Assembly: GCA_027186245.1 (NCBI GenBank)
Contig: CP114486.1
Coordinates: 4,059,501-4,123,500, forward strand
DNA: 64,000 nucleotides
Source of the DNA: Coriaria nepalensis
Taxonomy: Eukaryota; Streptophyta; Magnoliopsida; Cucurbitales; Coriariaceae
Reading direction: 5' to 3'
Positions 22,186-33,842 of this stretch are shown here, one piece after another; position 1 is the first letter of the stretch; every line of letters begins with the position of its first letter. The notes under the pieces are model-generated. The model had not been told where the DNA came from and did not search any database. It was given only the letters and a program-made list of their open reading frames with translations. The translations under genes were made by a program, and so were the position numbers.

Positions 22186-24036
22186 ATGGAGACGTCCAGA
22201 ATTCTTCTAACTACAAAGGTCATACCATTTCTTTCTTTTTTCTCTTCCTTTTTCTTCATTGATATATCATTTAGCAGTTCTCTTTGAACAGGGAAAAACT
22301 TGTTACGTAACTTGTCAGTACACGTTCTCTCTCTCCCCCCCCCTCAACTCATCCATTTCTCATTTATTACAGGCGAGGAAGACTGTGGTCCTTCTTGCCA
22401 TTTTCGTTTTCTTAAGCTCTGCAAACATGGTGGAGAGCAGAAAGGCTAAGTTACAGAATCCTCAGTGCGACTACTTTGAGTACTCTGCTATCAGCTGCAG
22501 GGCCCACAGTGCGTCGTTGACAGATTTCGGAGGAGTTGGCGACGGAGCGACGTCGAACTCCAAGGCTTTCCAGGATGCCGTTGATTATCTGAGTCAGTTT
22601 TCATCTCAAGGAGGGTCCCAACTCTTCGTTCCTCCTGGAAAATGGTTGACCGGAAGCTTCAATCTGACCAGCCACTTCACTCTCTTCCTTGACAAGGACG
22701 CCGTACTCTTAGCCATTCAGGTGAAACAAATAGATCCCAAGTTTTGATTTGTTTTATTTAATTTCCTTACTTTTTTTTTGTTGTGTGATTGATAATTAGG
22801 ATGAGAATGAATGGCAAGTGATTGATCCTCTGCCATCATATGGCCATGGAAGAGATAATGCAGATGGTGGGAGATTCATAAGTCTCATATTTGGGACAAA
22901 TTTAACTGATGTTGTAATAACTGGTAAAACTTTGTCTTGAACTAAATCTCCAAAAATAACACAAAATTGAAATGACAGTGAATGAAACTTTTGAGCGTTT
23001 GACTATCAGGGAACAATGGGACAATTGATGGTCAAGGTGATGTATGGTGGCAAAAGTTCCACCAAGGGAAGCTAAAATACACCCGCCCGTACCTGATCGA
23101 GATCATGTACTCCGATAGGATCCAAATATCCAACCTCACCTTGCTCAATTCCCCGTCATGGAACATCCATCCTGTCTATAGCACCAACATTATCGTTCAG
23201 GCCATAACAATTCTCGCCCCGGTCACATCTCCCAACACGGATGGAATCAACCCAGGTAATAAACGGTTAAAACGAACCGTAAAGTAGTTACTTATCCCCA
23301 AGTAACAACCATGTTGTCTTTTCCAGACTCTTGCACGAACACACGGATCGAGGACTGTTATATAGTATCAGGGGACGATTGTGTGGCAGTTAAGAGCGGT
23401 TGGGACGAGTATGGGATTTCTTTTGGCATGCCAACTAAGCAACTGGTGATCAGACGCCTTACGTGCATTTCTCCGTTCAGTGCCGTGATCGCTTTGGGGA
23501 GTGAGATGTCAGGAGGAATCCAGGATGTCAGGGCAGAAGATATTGTTGGGATAGATTCTGAATCCGGGGTGAGAATCAAAACAGCTGTGGGAAGAGGAGG
23601 GTACGTGAAGGACATTTTCGTTAGAGGGATGACTTTGCATACTATGAAATGGGTGTTTTGGATGACCGGAAATTATGGGTCCCATGCGGATAATAACTAC
23701 GATCCGAATGCTCTTCCAGAAATTCAGAATGTGAATTACCGGGATGTGGTTGCAGAGAATGTGACTATGGCAGCTAGATTGGAGGGGATAGAGGGGGACC
23801 CGTTTACAGGGATATGTATTTCAAATGTTACAATCGGACTGGCAAAGAAGGCGAAGAAAGTGCTGTGGACTTGTACTGATGTGGCAGGGATTTCAAGCAT
23901 GGTGGTTCCGAAGTCGTGTGATCTTTTGGAGGATCAAGGGCCAGAGAAGAATACAGAATGCAATTTTCCGGAAGAAAGTTTGCCGATTGAAAATTTGGAA
24001 GTTCAGTTGTGTACTTACAGGAACAATTATTTATGA
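22186..24036 (+). CDS. Polygalacturonase-like glycoside hydrolase family 28 protein
   Basis: Five exons: 22186-22218, 22373-22720, 22800-22923, 23010-23255 and 23327-24036, giving 486 aa. The 11-codon first exon restores a frame with a hydrophobic N-terminal segment (VVLLAIFVFLSS), a signal peptide or anchor. The pectate-lyase-like start block DFGGVGDG is present. Catalytic motifs are SPNTDGINP (Asp at about 246), SGDDC (Asp-Asp at 267-268) and RIK (333-335). The usual GHG histidine motif is replaced by SPFSAVIALGSEMSGG (about 299-314). I recall this as characteristic of one plant clade of GH28 proteins. The expected role is modification of pectin in the cell wall, but activity on polygalacturonan is unproven for that clade. 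The gene is intact and converges on the MAP kinase gene. Confidence 0.92.
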
Positions 24037-24442
24037 TCCTTGCATCAACTTTTCTGTAAATGATAACTCTTTTCCTAATGATTAACCGTTAGTGGAAGAT
24101 ATCAGATACTATTTGAATCATCATTCAAAACAGAAACGAAATGGATGTGTCCATAATAGAATAGTGGGATTTTTATTTGAAAGACTGAGACCCAGAAAAA
24201 TAATTCCAAATTCATTGATTCAAGCAATCTCAACATCTAACACAAGTCAAAAGATCGATCTCTCTCTTCCATGAACAGTGGTGGACTATCAAGGAGTAAA
24301 GTAAACAGTCTAGTGATTCTCCTTCTAGCTAATAAACCGGAAAGGCGATAACAGTTCATTCATTATCTGGGGGTAAACCAAGTGTCACCTAAGATTTGTA
24401 ACATTTTGTATAAATCAAATGCAAAAGCATTCATTACCCTTA
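24037..24442. other. Short spacer between convergent genes
   Basis: The 3' ends of the polygalacturonase-like gene and the MAP kinase gene face each other here. I see only presumed 3' UTR sequence. Confidence 0.6.
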
Positions 24443-26473
<2,031 letters not shown>

Positions 26474-27431
26474 TTACAAACCTCCCAAACTAAGAAAAAA
26501 CAAAAACCCAGAACTGGGTTTTTCGGATCAGAGCTAGCAAAGATAAATTTTTTATTTGGGTCTGCAAATGTGAAGACAATTGCAAAAGCACAAGAAGATA
26601 ACTAATTCCTCTAATTTCTTCTTTCCTTTCTTTTCTTTTTTGGGGTAATCAGTGTATGGATTGGAAATCCGTGACTCCGAGCAACTTTTTCTGTTCCAAA
26701 TGCTTCTCCCCTGGCGTACTATCCCTTTCGCTTGGACAATGAAAGAAAGAAAAAAGGTGGAAAATTTTCTGCAATAAAACAGAGAGTCCATTGACAGGGA
26801 AAAAACAAAAAATTGGAAAGGTGGGGAAAAAGCAGAGGTCGAGATTGAAGATAAGAGCGAAAAGGATAAGTAGAAACATGCTTTTCCACGATATGGTGGT
26901 TGTATTCACGGGTAGTTTGCTGCATTCTTACTTTCTCTGGAATTTTCTCGAGAAAAGTTCACTCTCATTCATCATCCCTCCCTAGTTCTCTTTCCCTCTT
27001 CGTTTTGCGCTTGCTGCTGAGAAAATTTTACGCGGGCTTTTTTACGTCAGTGTGGTTGGTCTCGCTTTATTTTGGGCCTAAACTAGTAAACTCGTACGCC
27101 GGGTTATTGAAGCCCAATTATAAGCGACATGTCGTTCGATGACCGTATGATGACTGGCTCTTTAAACAACTTTAACCGCTTCAGGGGCAAAGTAGTAAAG
27201 TCATCTCCAATTCGGAAATGCAGGAGGAGACTCCAGAACCGCGAAAACGATCCACAACATTCCCGAATATGAATCTTCTCTCTCTCTCTCTAATTCTCAC
27301 ACATCATATATACTGATCTAGTGGTCCTTATCGTCTTCCATCAGAATGAGCAAGAAAACGATTCCGATTAAATCATTTTTGAAATTCGGTACAGTTCTAT
27401 TTTTCTCACTCTCTGAATTTCACTCGAATCA
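26474..27431. other. Divergent intergenic region, MAP kinase / HSP90 pseudogene
   Basis: This contains the promoter and leader of the MAP kinase gene (minus strand) and the former promoter of the HSP90 copy (plus strand). A CT-rich tract 'ctctctctctct' lies near 27279-27291. I found no clear paired heat-shock elements. Several overlapping open frames have no recognisable content. Confidence 0.5.
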
Positions 27432-29790
27432 ATGGCGGACGCTCATTTGCCTGAGATTGAGACGTTCGCATTCCAGGCTGAGATTAACCAGCTTCTCAGC
27501 CTTATCATCAACACCTTCTACAGAAACAAGGACATTTTCCTTCGAGAGCTCATCAGTAATGCCTCTGATTTAAGTATCCCTACTTATTCATCTTACTGCT
27601 TTTTTTCCTCTTTTCCTTCTTTGTAGCCATGGAGCTTAATCTTTCGTCTCTGTTCTTGTTAAACGAGCTATGGAATGGAGCAGGCTATAATTTGTTGTTA
27701 TTAGGAATTTTGAACATCAGTTTATCATTATTTCGAACCTTACCGCCAAAACGCTATTTGGGAGTAAATCATGGAGATTTGGTTTTGTAGGCACTTGATA
27801 GCTTAACGGACAAGAGTAAGCTTGAGCCACTGCCTGATCTCTTCATTAGGATTGTTCCTGACAAATCGAATCATACCCTCTCCATCATTGATAGTGGCGC
27901 GGGCATGACTAAATCCGGTATTTCAACTTCTTTGTTATTCTCTTCAGCCTAATTTTGTTACAAGTGAATACTAAGCGGCTTTGAATCTTCTTTTGCTTAA
28001 TTGTTAGAGTTAGTGAACAATTTGGGTACCATCGCGAAATCTGGAACCAAGGAGTTCATGGAGGCATTGCAGGCTGGAGCTGATGTCAGCATGATCGGCC
28101 AATTTGGAGTGGAGTTCTATTCAGCTTACCTTGTGGATGAAAAAGTCATTGTGATTACAAAGCATAATGACGATTAGCAGTATGTGTGGATGTCCCAGGC
28201 TGGAAGGGTCTTTCACTGTTACACGAGACTTTGGGTAGAGGAACAAAGGTCACTTCCTCAAGGATGATCAGGTTAGGCTAACACCAAATGCCTCATATCT
28301 GTTTCTATTATTTTGTGTTCAACTAATTGTTTTTTATGTTGTTTGAGTTGGAGTACTTGGAAGAGAGGAAGATGAAAGATCTGGTGAAAAAACACTCGTT
28401 ATCCTATTTACCTCTTGACAGAGAAGACTGTTGAGAAAAGGATAAGTGATGATGAAGAAGAAGAGGAGACCAAAAAGGACCAAGAGGATGATGTGGAGGA
28501 TGTAGATGAAGATAAAGAGAAGAAGCCTAAGAATAAGAAGGTTAAGGAGGTTGTGAGCTTATCAACAAACAGAAACCGATTTGGATGCGTAAATCTGAGG
28601 AGGTCACAAAGCAAGAGTATGCCTCCCTCTACAAAAGCCTCACCGATGACTAGGAGGATCCTCTTGCCTACAAACAAATCTCTGTTGAAGGACAGTTTGA
28701 ATTTAGGGCCATTCTTTTTGTTCCGAAGAGACCTCCATTTGATCTGTTTGACACGGGGAAGCAGTTAAACAACATCAAACTCTATGTCCATAGGGTTTTC
28801 ATCATGGTCAACTGCAAGGAGCTCATTCCGAGTATCTGAGCTTTGCTAAGGGTGTTGTTGACTCTGATGATTTGCCACTAAACATCTCTCGTGAAATTTT
28901 GCAGCAAAACAAGATCCTTCAAGTGATCAGAAAGAACCTCGTGAAGAAGTGCATGGAACTATTCTTTGAGATTGCCGGAATAAGGAAGACTATATGAGGT
29001 TCTATGAGGCCTTCTCCAAAAACATAAAGCTGGGCATCCATGATGAAAGCCAGAACCGTGCTAAGTTGGCCGACTTGCTCAGGTACTACTCAACAAAGAA
29101 CGGTGATGACATGACAAGCTTGAAGGATTATGTTACGAGAATGAAGGAAGGCCAGAAATACATCTACTATATCACTGGTGAAAGTAAGAAGGCTGTTGCA
29201 AAATTCCCCATTTCTGGAGAGACTCAAGAAGAAAGGTTATGAAGTTCTTTTCATGGTTGATGCCACTGATGAGTATGTTGTTGGGCAACTGAAAGAATAT
29301 GATGGTAAGAAGCTGGTGTCTGCAACCAAGGAAGGATTGAAGTTAGAAGACGAATCAGAAGAGGAAAAGCAGAGAAGAGAAGAGAAGAAGAAATCATTTG
29401 AAAACTTATACAAGACTATGAAGGAAATCCTTTGAGACAGGGTGGAGAAAGTGGTGGTTTCTGATAGAATTGTGGATTCGCCTTGCTGCCTAGTGACCGG
29501 AGAATACGGTTGGACAGCTAACATGGAGAGGATTATGAAAGCTCAGGCTTTGAGGGATACTACCAGCATGAGTGCTTACATGTCGAGCAAAAAGAAATGG
29601 AGATCAAACCTGATCATCTTATCACTGAGGAGCTGAGGAGGAGGGTTGAGGTTCATAAGAACGACAAGTCTGTTAAGGACCTTGTGCTGCTTCTCTATGA
29701 AAGTGCTCTTTGGACAAGACTGTTAAGATTGTCAGATGCTTCTCTTGTTCCGTTTTCGTTTTTTTTTTTCTTTTCCTTCTTAGGGATGGT
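27432..29790 (+). pseudogene. HSP90: Non-processed pseudogene of cytosolic HSP90
   Basis: This retains the ATG, four exons and three introns of a plant cytosolic HSP90 gene (exons about 27432-27569, 27791-27917, 28008-28271, 28348 onward). The start [20 protein letters not shown] and the ATPase block [10 protein letters not shown] are intact. Lesions: the first donor GT is TT (27570); a TAG stop at 28175-28177 replaces the Glu codon in HNDDEQYVW; small deletions shift the frame near 28200-28265, 28410-28440, 28750-28850, 28965-29000 and 29215. The homology ends near 29725 at KDLVLLLYESAL, so the last roughly 60 residues, including the MEEVD co-chaperone tail, are missing. Introns show it arose by DNA duplication, not by retroposition. 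Confidence 0.93.
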
Positions 29791-30150
29791 CCTGTTTTAA
29801 TGCACATGGGTAGATACTGTTTCATAATAGAGACTGCCAGACTCTTCTCTTGTGTTTCTCCCCTTCTTAGGAGGGTGATCTTGTTTTGAATATCACATGG
29901 ATTAACTAGAATTAACTATTAAACATAACCTCGATAATGGATTAAATAATTTTTTGATCTGACCATATGATCCAAAATTATCTGAAACAAAGCTTTCTGG
30001 TAGCCTGATTTCATAGATAACCTAGAAATAAAAAAGTTACAGTTTTCGTGCGTGTACAACTCTTGAGCAATCAAACTAACTCTTTAGTCTAATTAAGCGG
30101 GTAAGATCAAAATCACATCTTAAAGAACTACTAGATGAAGGGGATAACAT
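29791..30150. other. Spacer between HSP90 pseudogene and eS10 gene
   Basis: No gene is seen. The right part is the presumed 3' UTR of the minus-strand eS10 gene. A short phrase ending 'tctcttgt' occurs twice (29740 and 29846), suggesting minor local duplication. Confidence 0.45.
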
Positions 30151-31323
30151 TCAAGGAAGGTTCGAGCTTGCTGGGGTTGCGCCATAACCGCCACCACCAC
30201 GGCCGAATCCAGGCCTTCCACCAGGACCCTGCAAGAAGATGATGCAACGGTCACTCTCTATTTCCATTTACAAATATCATACTCTAAAGTAAAGGCAGCC
30301 GTACAACAAAAGCACTCTTCTGATGATACAAAAACATAACAAACCTCCAATATTCAATGATAAAACCCTCAATGGTAAACAGATTATAAAAAGATTAAAA
30401 TAGTAAAACCGAAAATTACCCCGAAGGATGGCCTATAGTCGGCAGGGGCTCCACCCTTGTCACCAAAGTCACCGCCAGGTCCACGAGGACCTGCACGGTA
30501 GCCATCACGGTCACCAAACCTCCGCTCCCCATCAAACCGAGATGGACCACTATTCCAAAATAATCAACAGAATCAAATCAGTAAACAAAAGTAAACAAGT
30601 CAAAACAAATTCCAATACAAGAGGCAACCCATGTGTTAACTTACCGCGGGCGATCACCTTGTGGGCCTCCAAAGGGCCTACCAGCAGGCTTGGCCTGTTT
30701 CTTTAAGGTGGCAGGGACAATTTCCGAAGGAAGGTTAAGGTAAGTTCTGAGGAACTCAATTCCATCATTGGTTAGATACCAGTAGTAGTGCATCCAAGCA
30801 AAAGTCTCACGCACGTACTCCTTCGACTTGAAACTCTGCATAAGCTTGATCACCTGCAGGTTCGGCACATCGATTTCTGGGTGCTTGGCCAAATTATAGT
30901 CCTTCTTAGCATAACAAACTCCCTCTAAAACAAACAACCATAATAAATCAGAAAATACTAGACAAGCTGAACATGAAGAGAAAATGCACACGTGAAATTT
31001 CTGTTGCTTACCTTGGAAGAGGTATTTCGAGATCTCTCTGCGATTCTTTTCGGGAATGATCTGAACAGAACGAAATAATCAGACGAATTAGAAAAATATA
31101 TCTCTCTGGCTAAAAGGAAAGTGAAATTAGAGAGCTTCGAATTTTCAGCTGAAAGATGCAACGAGATTTAGCTCAACTACGCAAGATATTATATAAGCTC
31201 GTTCATATTCATAAAGTTTCCCACTTGTTCTACGTTTACTATATACCGTTTTATCCGAGAGTAAACAATGCATCGATGAAAATACAAAAGGTGACTGACG
31301 AGAATGAAGAAGGGGCATACCAT
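30151..31323 (-). CDS. RPS10: 40S ribosomal protein S10 (eS10)
   Basis: Five coding exons on the minus strand: 31323-31321, 31060-31012, 30924-30645, 30549-30420 and 30228-30151, giving 179 aa. The first coding exon holds only the ATG, ending exactly at the donor; exon 2 continues [16 protein letters not shown], the conserved N-terminus of eS10. The winged-helix core follows ([18 protein letters not shown], then [19 protein letters not shown]). The tail is rich in Gly, Arg and Pro ([15 protein letters not shown], then [13 protein letters not shown]), as usual for plant eS10. The protein is part of the small ribosomal subunit head near the mRNA entry side. Frame is kept across all five exons, so the gene appears functional. 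Confidence 0.95.
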
Positions 31324-32213
31324 TTTTGCGTCTTAGAGAAAACTGCGACGGCGAGACCGGCCGGCGAGAAGGTAGGAAGCTAAGATAACTCCCTTGTAAA
31401 ACTCTTATCCCTCTGAATCTGAAGCGATAAACCCTGGTTCACATGAATCTGCACTCTTTATACGAAAGGGCAGAGAAGTTCATGTCGATGGGAAGGGCCT
31501 GTTCAAATTGGGCTTCATATATTACCCTGATCCATATATGGGCTTGGTATTGGGCCCTTTTCTCTCCACTCTTAATCTTTACAAGGCCTTTTCTAGGAGT
31601 AGCGCAAAAGATTGAAAAAACTAACGACAAGTCGTATTAAAAACTTATAATATGGATTCGATTCATCATTATGGTATCCAAAGAATTATCAAGACAGCCG
31701 CCCAAAAAAAAGTGGAAAAAGAGGAGCAATGAGGCATGGTTTCCTGATCCATGATGCATTGGCATTGTAATACATCTCATGTCGGGTTACGTAAGTAAAT
31801 CGATATTGATTCTTAAGGTTTTAGAGTAATACATCTCATGTCGGGTTACGTAAGTAAATCGATATTGATTCTTAAGGTTTTAGAGTTTTTGATTTTATTA
31901 GATTGATATTTTAAGATAAGACAATTTCTTAAAACTTCAAAACCGTAACACATTGCTTTTATTTATTTGATTTCATACCCAAACACCAGAAAATAAATAA
32001 CAACTCATGTATATATGCAAGCTTGTACATGTCTTACAATATATACATCTGATCATCACATCCCTTGCAATGAAAATAAACAGATCGATCACTCAATTAA
32101 TTTTCTGAAAGCCTTGGACCATTGATTTCCATAAGCTCTTTCTAAAAGAAAGCAAATTATGTTAAACCCCACAAAAATAATTAGATAACTTTAATCAGAA
32201 AAAGGATGATTAA
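31324..32213. other. Intergenic region upstream of eS10, downstream of MYB103
   Basis: The left 120 bases are the eS10 leader and promoter. The right part is the presumed 3' UTR of MYB103. A perfect 59-bp tandem duplication lies at 31767-31884. Nothing else is recognised. Confidence 0.55.
31767..31884. repeat. Perfect 59-bp tandem duplication
   Basis: The unit starting 'gtaatacatctcatgtcggg' at 31767 is repeated without any difference I can see from 31826. The absence of mismatches implies a recent event. Confidence 0.97.
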
Positions 32214-33481
32214 TCAAGGGAAATATGATAATGTAGTACTTATAATATTAGCTGATGATCCAATAGTTGAAGAAGACGCCGGAATAATCTCCTGATCATC
32301 TCCGCCGCCGCTGAGTTGGCCTCCTAATTGATCGACATTGTCCCATAAAAGATAGTTTGAACAATATTGCTGCTGCTGCTCGTCATGATCATGATGAGAT
32401 TCAATCCACTGCAAATTATTCCCCATCTCTCCCTGATCATCATCTATGTTAAGTTCGGCCATCATGTTGTGATCTATCAATGGTGGCAAATAATTAATAT
32501 CCATCCCATAATTGCTTGTTAATGCAAGTACTTGAGATGGGAAAATCGATTCGTGAATCTGGTGATCGACCTGTCGGTTTGGCTCGCTAGAAGTAGTGCT
32601 ATTCCATGTTTCTGGATTGATAAAGCTCACCGTTTCTTGGAAAATCTCTGGCCTTATCATGTTATTAGCATCTTCTGCAGGAGCAGCTATTTCAAGTGAG
32701 GTAGTATCAAACATGAAAAAAGGGCAGGAAGTTGCAGCTGGGAATAGGGTTTCTTGAAGAACTGGTAATTGCTTTGCCGACGTAGAATCTTGATTCATAA
32801 AGTCTAGTTGCCTGGAATTATTAAAACCCGGTTGAAAATGATCGTTGACACCGGTGGTAGCGACAGGTGCAGTACTTGTTGAAGGTGAAGTAGCAGCAGA
32901 AGGTTTTCTTATCTTCTTTTTGATCCATGAATTCCAGTAATTTTTTATCTCGTTGTCTGTTCTTCCAGGCAAATGACTTGCTATGTGAGCCCACCTGAAA
33001 TTAACATTTGTACATTAAGTCATTTACATATATAGCATCAAGCCAAGAAAGAAATCTTAAAATTGAATTAAAAAAAACATTACCTGTTGCCTACAACTGC
33101 ATGAAGGTTAATGATCAACTTCTCCTCCTCGGAAGTGAACCGGCCTCTCCTTATATCCGGTCGGAGATAGTTAATCCATCTCAACCGGCAGCTCTTCCCG
33201 CACCTTTGTAGTCCTGAAAAATAATCATTCATGCACATGAGTATTTCATAAGCCATTTGGTTAACCTATATAAATATAGATGTGATACATATGTATTTAC
33301 AAAATGTGACGGCGGTTAATGAGAGAAACAGAGAGAGAGAGAGAGGACCGGCTTTGTCAGGGACTTCACTCCAACAGCCATAGCCATGAGTTGTTATGTA
33401 TCGAATCAGCTTCTCGTCCTCCTCTGGTGACCAAAGCCCTCTCTTCACCTTCTGTTGGTTGCAGCATGAATGGTGTCCCAT
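32214..33481 (-). CDS. MYB103: R2R3-MYB transcription factor MYB103-like, secondary wall regulator
   Basis: Three exons on the minus strand: 33481-33349 (133 bp), 33213-33084 (130 bp) and 32994-32214, the standard R2R3-MYB structure, giving 347 aa. The start is [20 protein letters not shown]. The R2 repeat has [20 protein letters not shown] and R3 ends in [19 protein letters not shown], followed by [12 protein letters not shown]. The acidic, Asn/Gln-rich C-terminus keeps [11 protein letters not shown] and [12 protein letters not shown], which resemble the Arabidopsis MYB103 (At1g63910) C-terminus as I recall it. MYB103 acts below NAC master switches and MYB46/83 in fibre and vessel wall formation, including syringyl lignin. 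The alternative upstream in-frame ATG (33520) is less likely because MGHHSCC is the family start. The position next to ROH1 supports orthology. Confidence 0.92.
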
Positions 33482-33834
33482 TTTTTTGATATAGCTGTAA
33501 TTGGCCCAGCAAATGATCATATGGGTTCAAAAACTCATATCCTCATCTTTGATTTAATGTATAGTACTATCAACTATGCTATTGCTACCTGATCCCCCAT
33601 ATTAATTTCAAACTGATGGGCTCCACCCAAATGCAAGCATGTCGGACCCATTTCTCCATCTAACCCTAAAACGACACTTTATCAACTTCTTTCCAATTGT
33701 GTTGGCTATTTTCTACGTACATAACTTGTATTGTGTAACCAACTTCACGTACCCACCAAAACGTTTGCTTATGTAATCTTCCATCCCTCTCTCTCTCACT
33801 CAGATGTCTCTCTATCTGCAACACTTGTCTAGTC

Positions 33835-33842
33835 TTTTTATA
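33835..33842 (-). promoter_or_regulatory. Probable TATA box of MYB103
   Basis: TATAAAAA on the minus strand, about 355 bp before the ATG, followed downstream by a CT-rich leader ('ctctctctctcac' near 33787-33800 on the plus strand). An ACCAACT motif at 33738-33744 matches the loose secondary-wall MYB element ACC(A/T)A(A/C)(T/C). Confidence 0.45.

Noticed and set aside
22259..22747. Long open frame suggesting a different polygalacturonase N-terminus
   Set aside because: Its first part reads through intron 1. The ATG at 22186 with a GT-AG intron restores a good signal segment and lies 66 bp behind a TATA box.
28408..28677. Open frame antisense to the HSP90 pseudogene
   Set aside because: Shadow of the acidic Glu/Lys-rich linker, giving Ser-rich nonsense on the other strand.
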